Virus record (IMG/VR): IMGVR_UViG_3300032286_000651
Location: 1-44,823 of that record
Source: a virus
Length of the DNA stretch: 44,823 nucleotides
Direction: 5' to 3' (one strand)
In this document: in pieces, positions 44,589-44,823 of the stretch
Layout of the letters: the number at the start of each line of letters is the position of its first letter
How positions within the stretch are numbered: position 1 is the first letter of the stretch
The notes under the pieces: model-generated
The model's input: only the letters and a program-made list of their open reading frames with translations
Told to the model about the DNA's origin: nothing
The model's database searches: none
Made by a program: the position numbers and the translations under genes

Positions 44589-44823
44589 TTAGAAAGTTAC
44601 TGTACCACTACTGGTCCAAATATATATCTGATATCCATTGTTGTATAGTATTTGTGGATTGCCTATTGTGCTTGCAGGTGGTGCTAGATTTTGTGGATAA
44701 CGAACGATGACTATACCGGAGCCGCCAGCACCGCCTATAGCTGCTTGGTTTCCGCCACCACCACCACTACCAGTATTTGCAGTTGCGTTTGTTCCTGCTA
44801 CGTAAATACTTCCTGTGTAATAA
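44589..44823 (-). CDS. C-terminal end of another glycine-rich adhesin (partial)
   Basis: An open frame enters from the right edge and ends at a TAA at 44589-44591. The 77 visible residues read as the end of a glycine-rich head: NTGSGGGGG, a GGSGIVIVRYPQ strand, then a diverged tag ending GYQIYIWTSSGTVTF. The order (glycine run, SGIVIVRYP, about 25 residues, aromatic GY-x-I/V-Y tag, stop) is the same as in the complete adhesins of this window. The adhesin array therefore continues beyond the window. Confidence 0.8.
   Translation of the reverse strand, partial: YYTGSIYVAGTNATANTGSGGGGGNQAAIGGAGGSGIVIVRYPQNLAPPASTIGNPQILYNNGYQIYIWTSSGTVTF

Noticed and set aside
8539-44823. Bacterial surface adhesin or biofilm-protein island instead of a phage
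   Set aside because: The proteins have no signal peptides, sortase motifs or secretion genes. They are accompanied by gp14, gp15, T4-like structural proteins and late promoter motifs.

Overview
This window looks like the late, virion-structural part of the genome of a T4-like tailed phage (myovirus), most similar in style to aquatic phages (cyanophage- or pelagiphage-like). Three things support this. Adjacent genes match the T4 neck protein gp14 and the tail-sheath terminator gp15. T4-type late promoter motifs (TAAATA, once the full TATAAATA) lie just before twelve genes. Almost everything else is built from tail-fibre or adhesin modules. The host cannot be read from the sequence. No integrase, tRNA, rRNA, CRISPR array, replication gene or transposase is visible. 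Coding is almost gap-free, and no stretch above about 100 bases lacks a gene.

Layout. (1) 1-1136, minus: the main part of an unrecognised phage protein that runs off the left edge. (2) 1206-4165, plus: gp14-like neck protein, gp15-like tail terminator and a NUDIX hydrolase, tightly coupled. (3) 4144-8220, minus: a 1358-residue enzyme with four glycosyltransferase-like domains and a C-terminal FkbM-type methyltransferase domain. Its end overlaps the NUDIX gene in convergent orientation. (4) 8221-8538: a gap with two inverted repeats, then a 66-residue orphan gene. (5) 8539-44823, all minus: about 36 kb with some 22 genes coding for virion surface proteins. One of these is a large conserved T4-like structural protein (11589-14630). 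The rest are modular adhesins or fibres and their small companion proteins.

The adhesin locus is the striking part. Eleven genes carry at least thirteen glycine-rich (polyglycine) domains. These are combined with IPT/TIG, putative-Ig (cadherin-like), Calx-beta, fibronectin type III, laminin-G-like and fibrinogen/intelectin-like modules. The proteins fall into five N-terminal classes, and members of a class tend to be neighbours. Four proteins end in an almost identical YDQP..RSGYRVYRF tag. The pattern suggests repeated duplication and domain shuffling of receptor-binding proteins. My inference is that N-termini plug into different virion sites, TIG/FN3/Calx-beta units form stalks, and glycine-rich or lectin-like heads bind receptors. 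The multidomain glycosyltransferase could glycosylate these virion proteins or alter the host surface; the sequence does not decide this.

Expression: most minus-strand genes form short operons, each opened by a TAAATA motif squeezed into a 10-50 base gap. In five genes the motif ends only 5-7 bases before the ATG and no Shine-Dalgarno sequence is visible. If T4 spacing rules hold, those late transcripts would be leaderless or nearly so.
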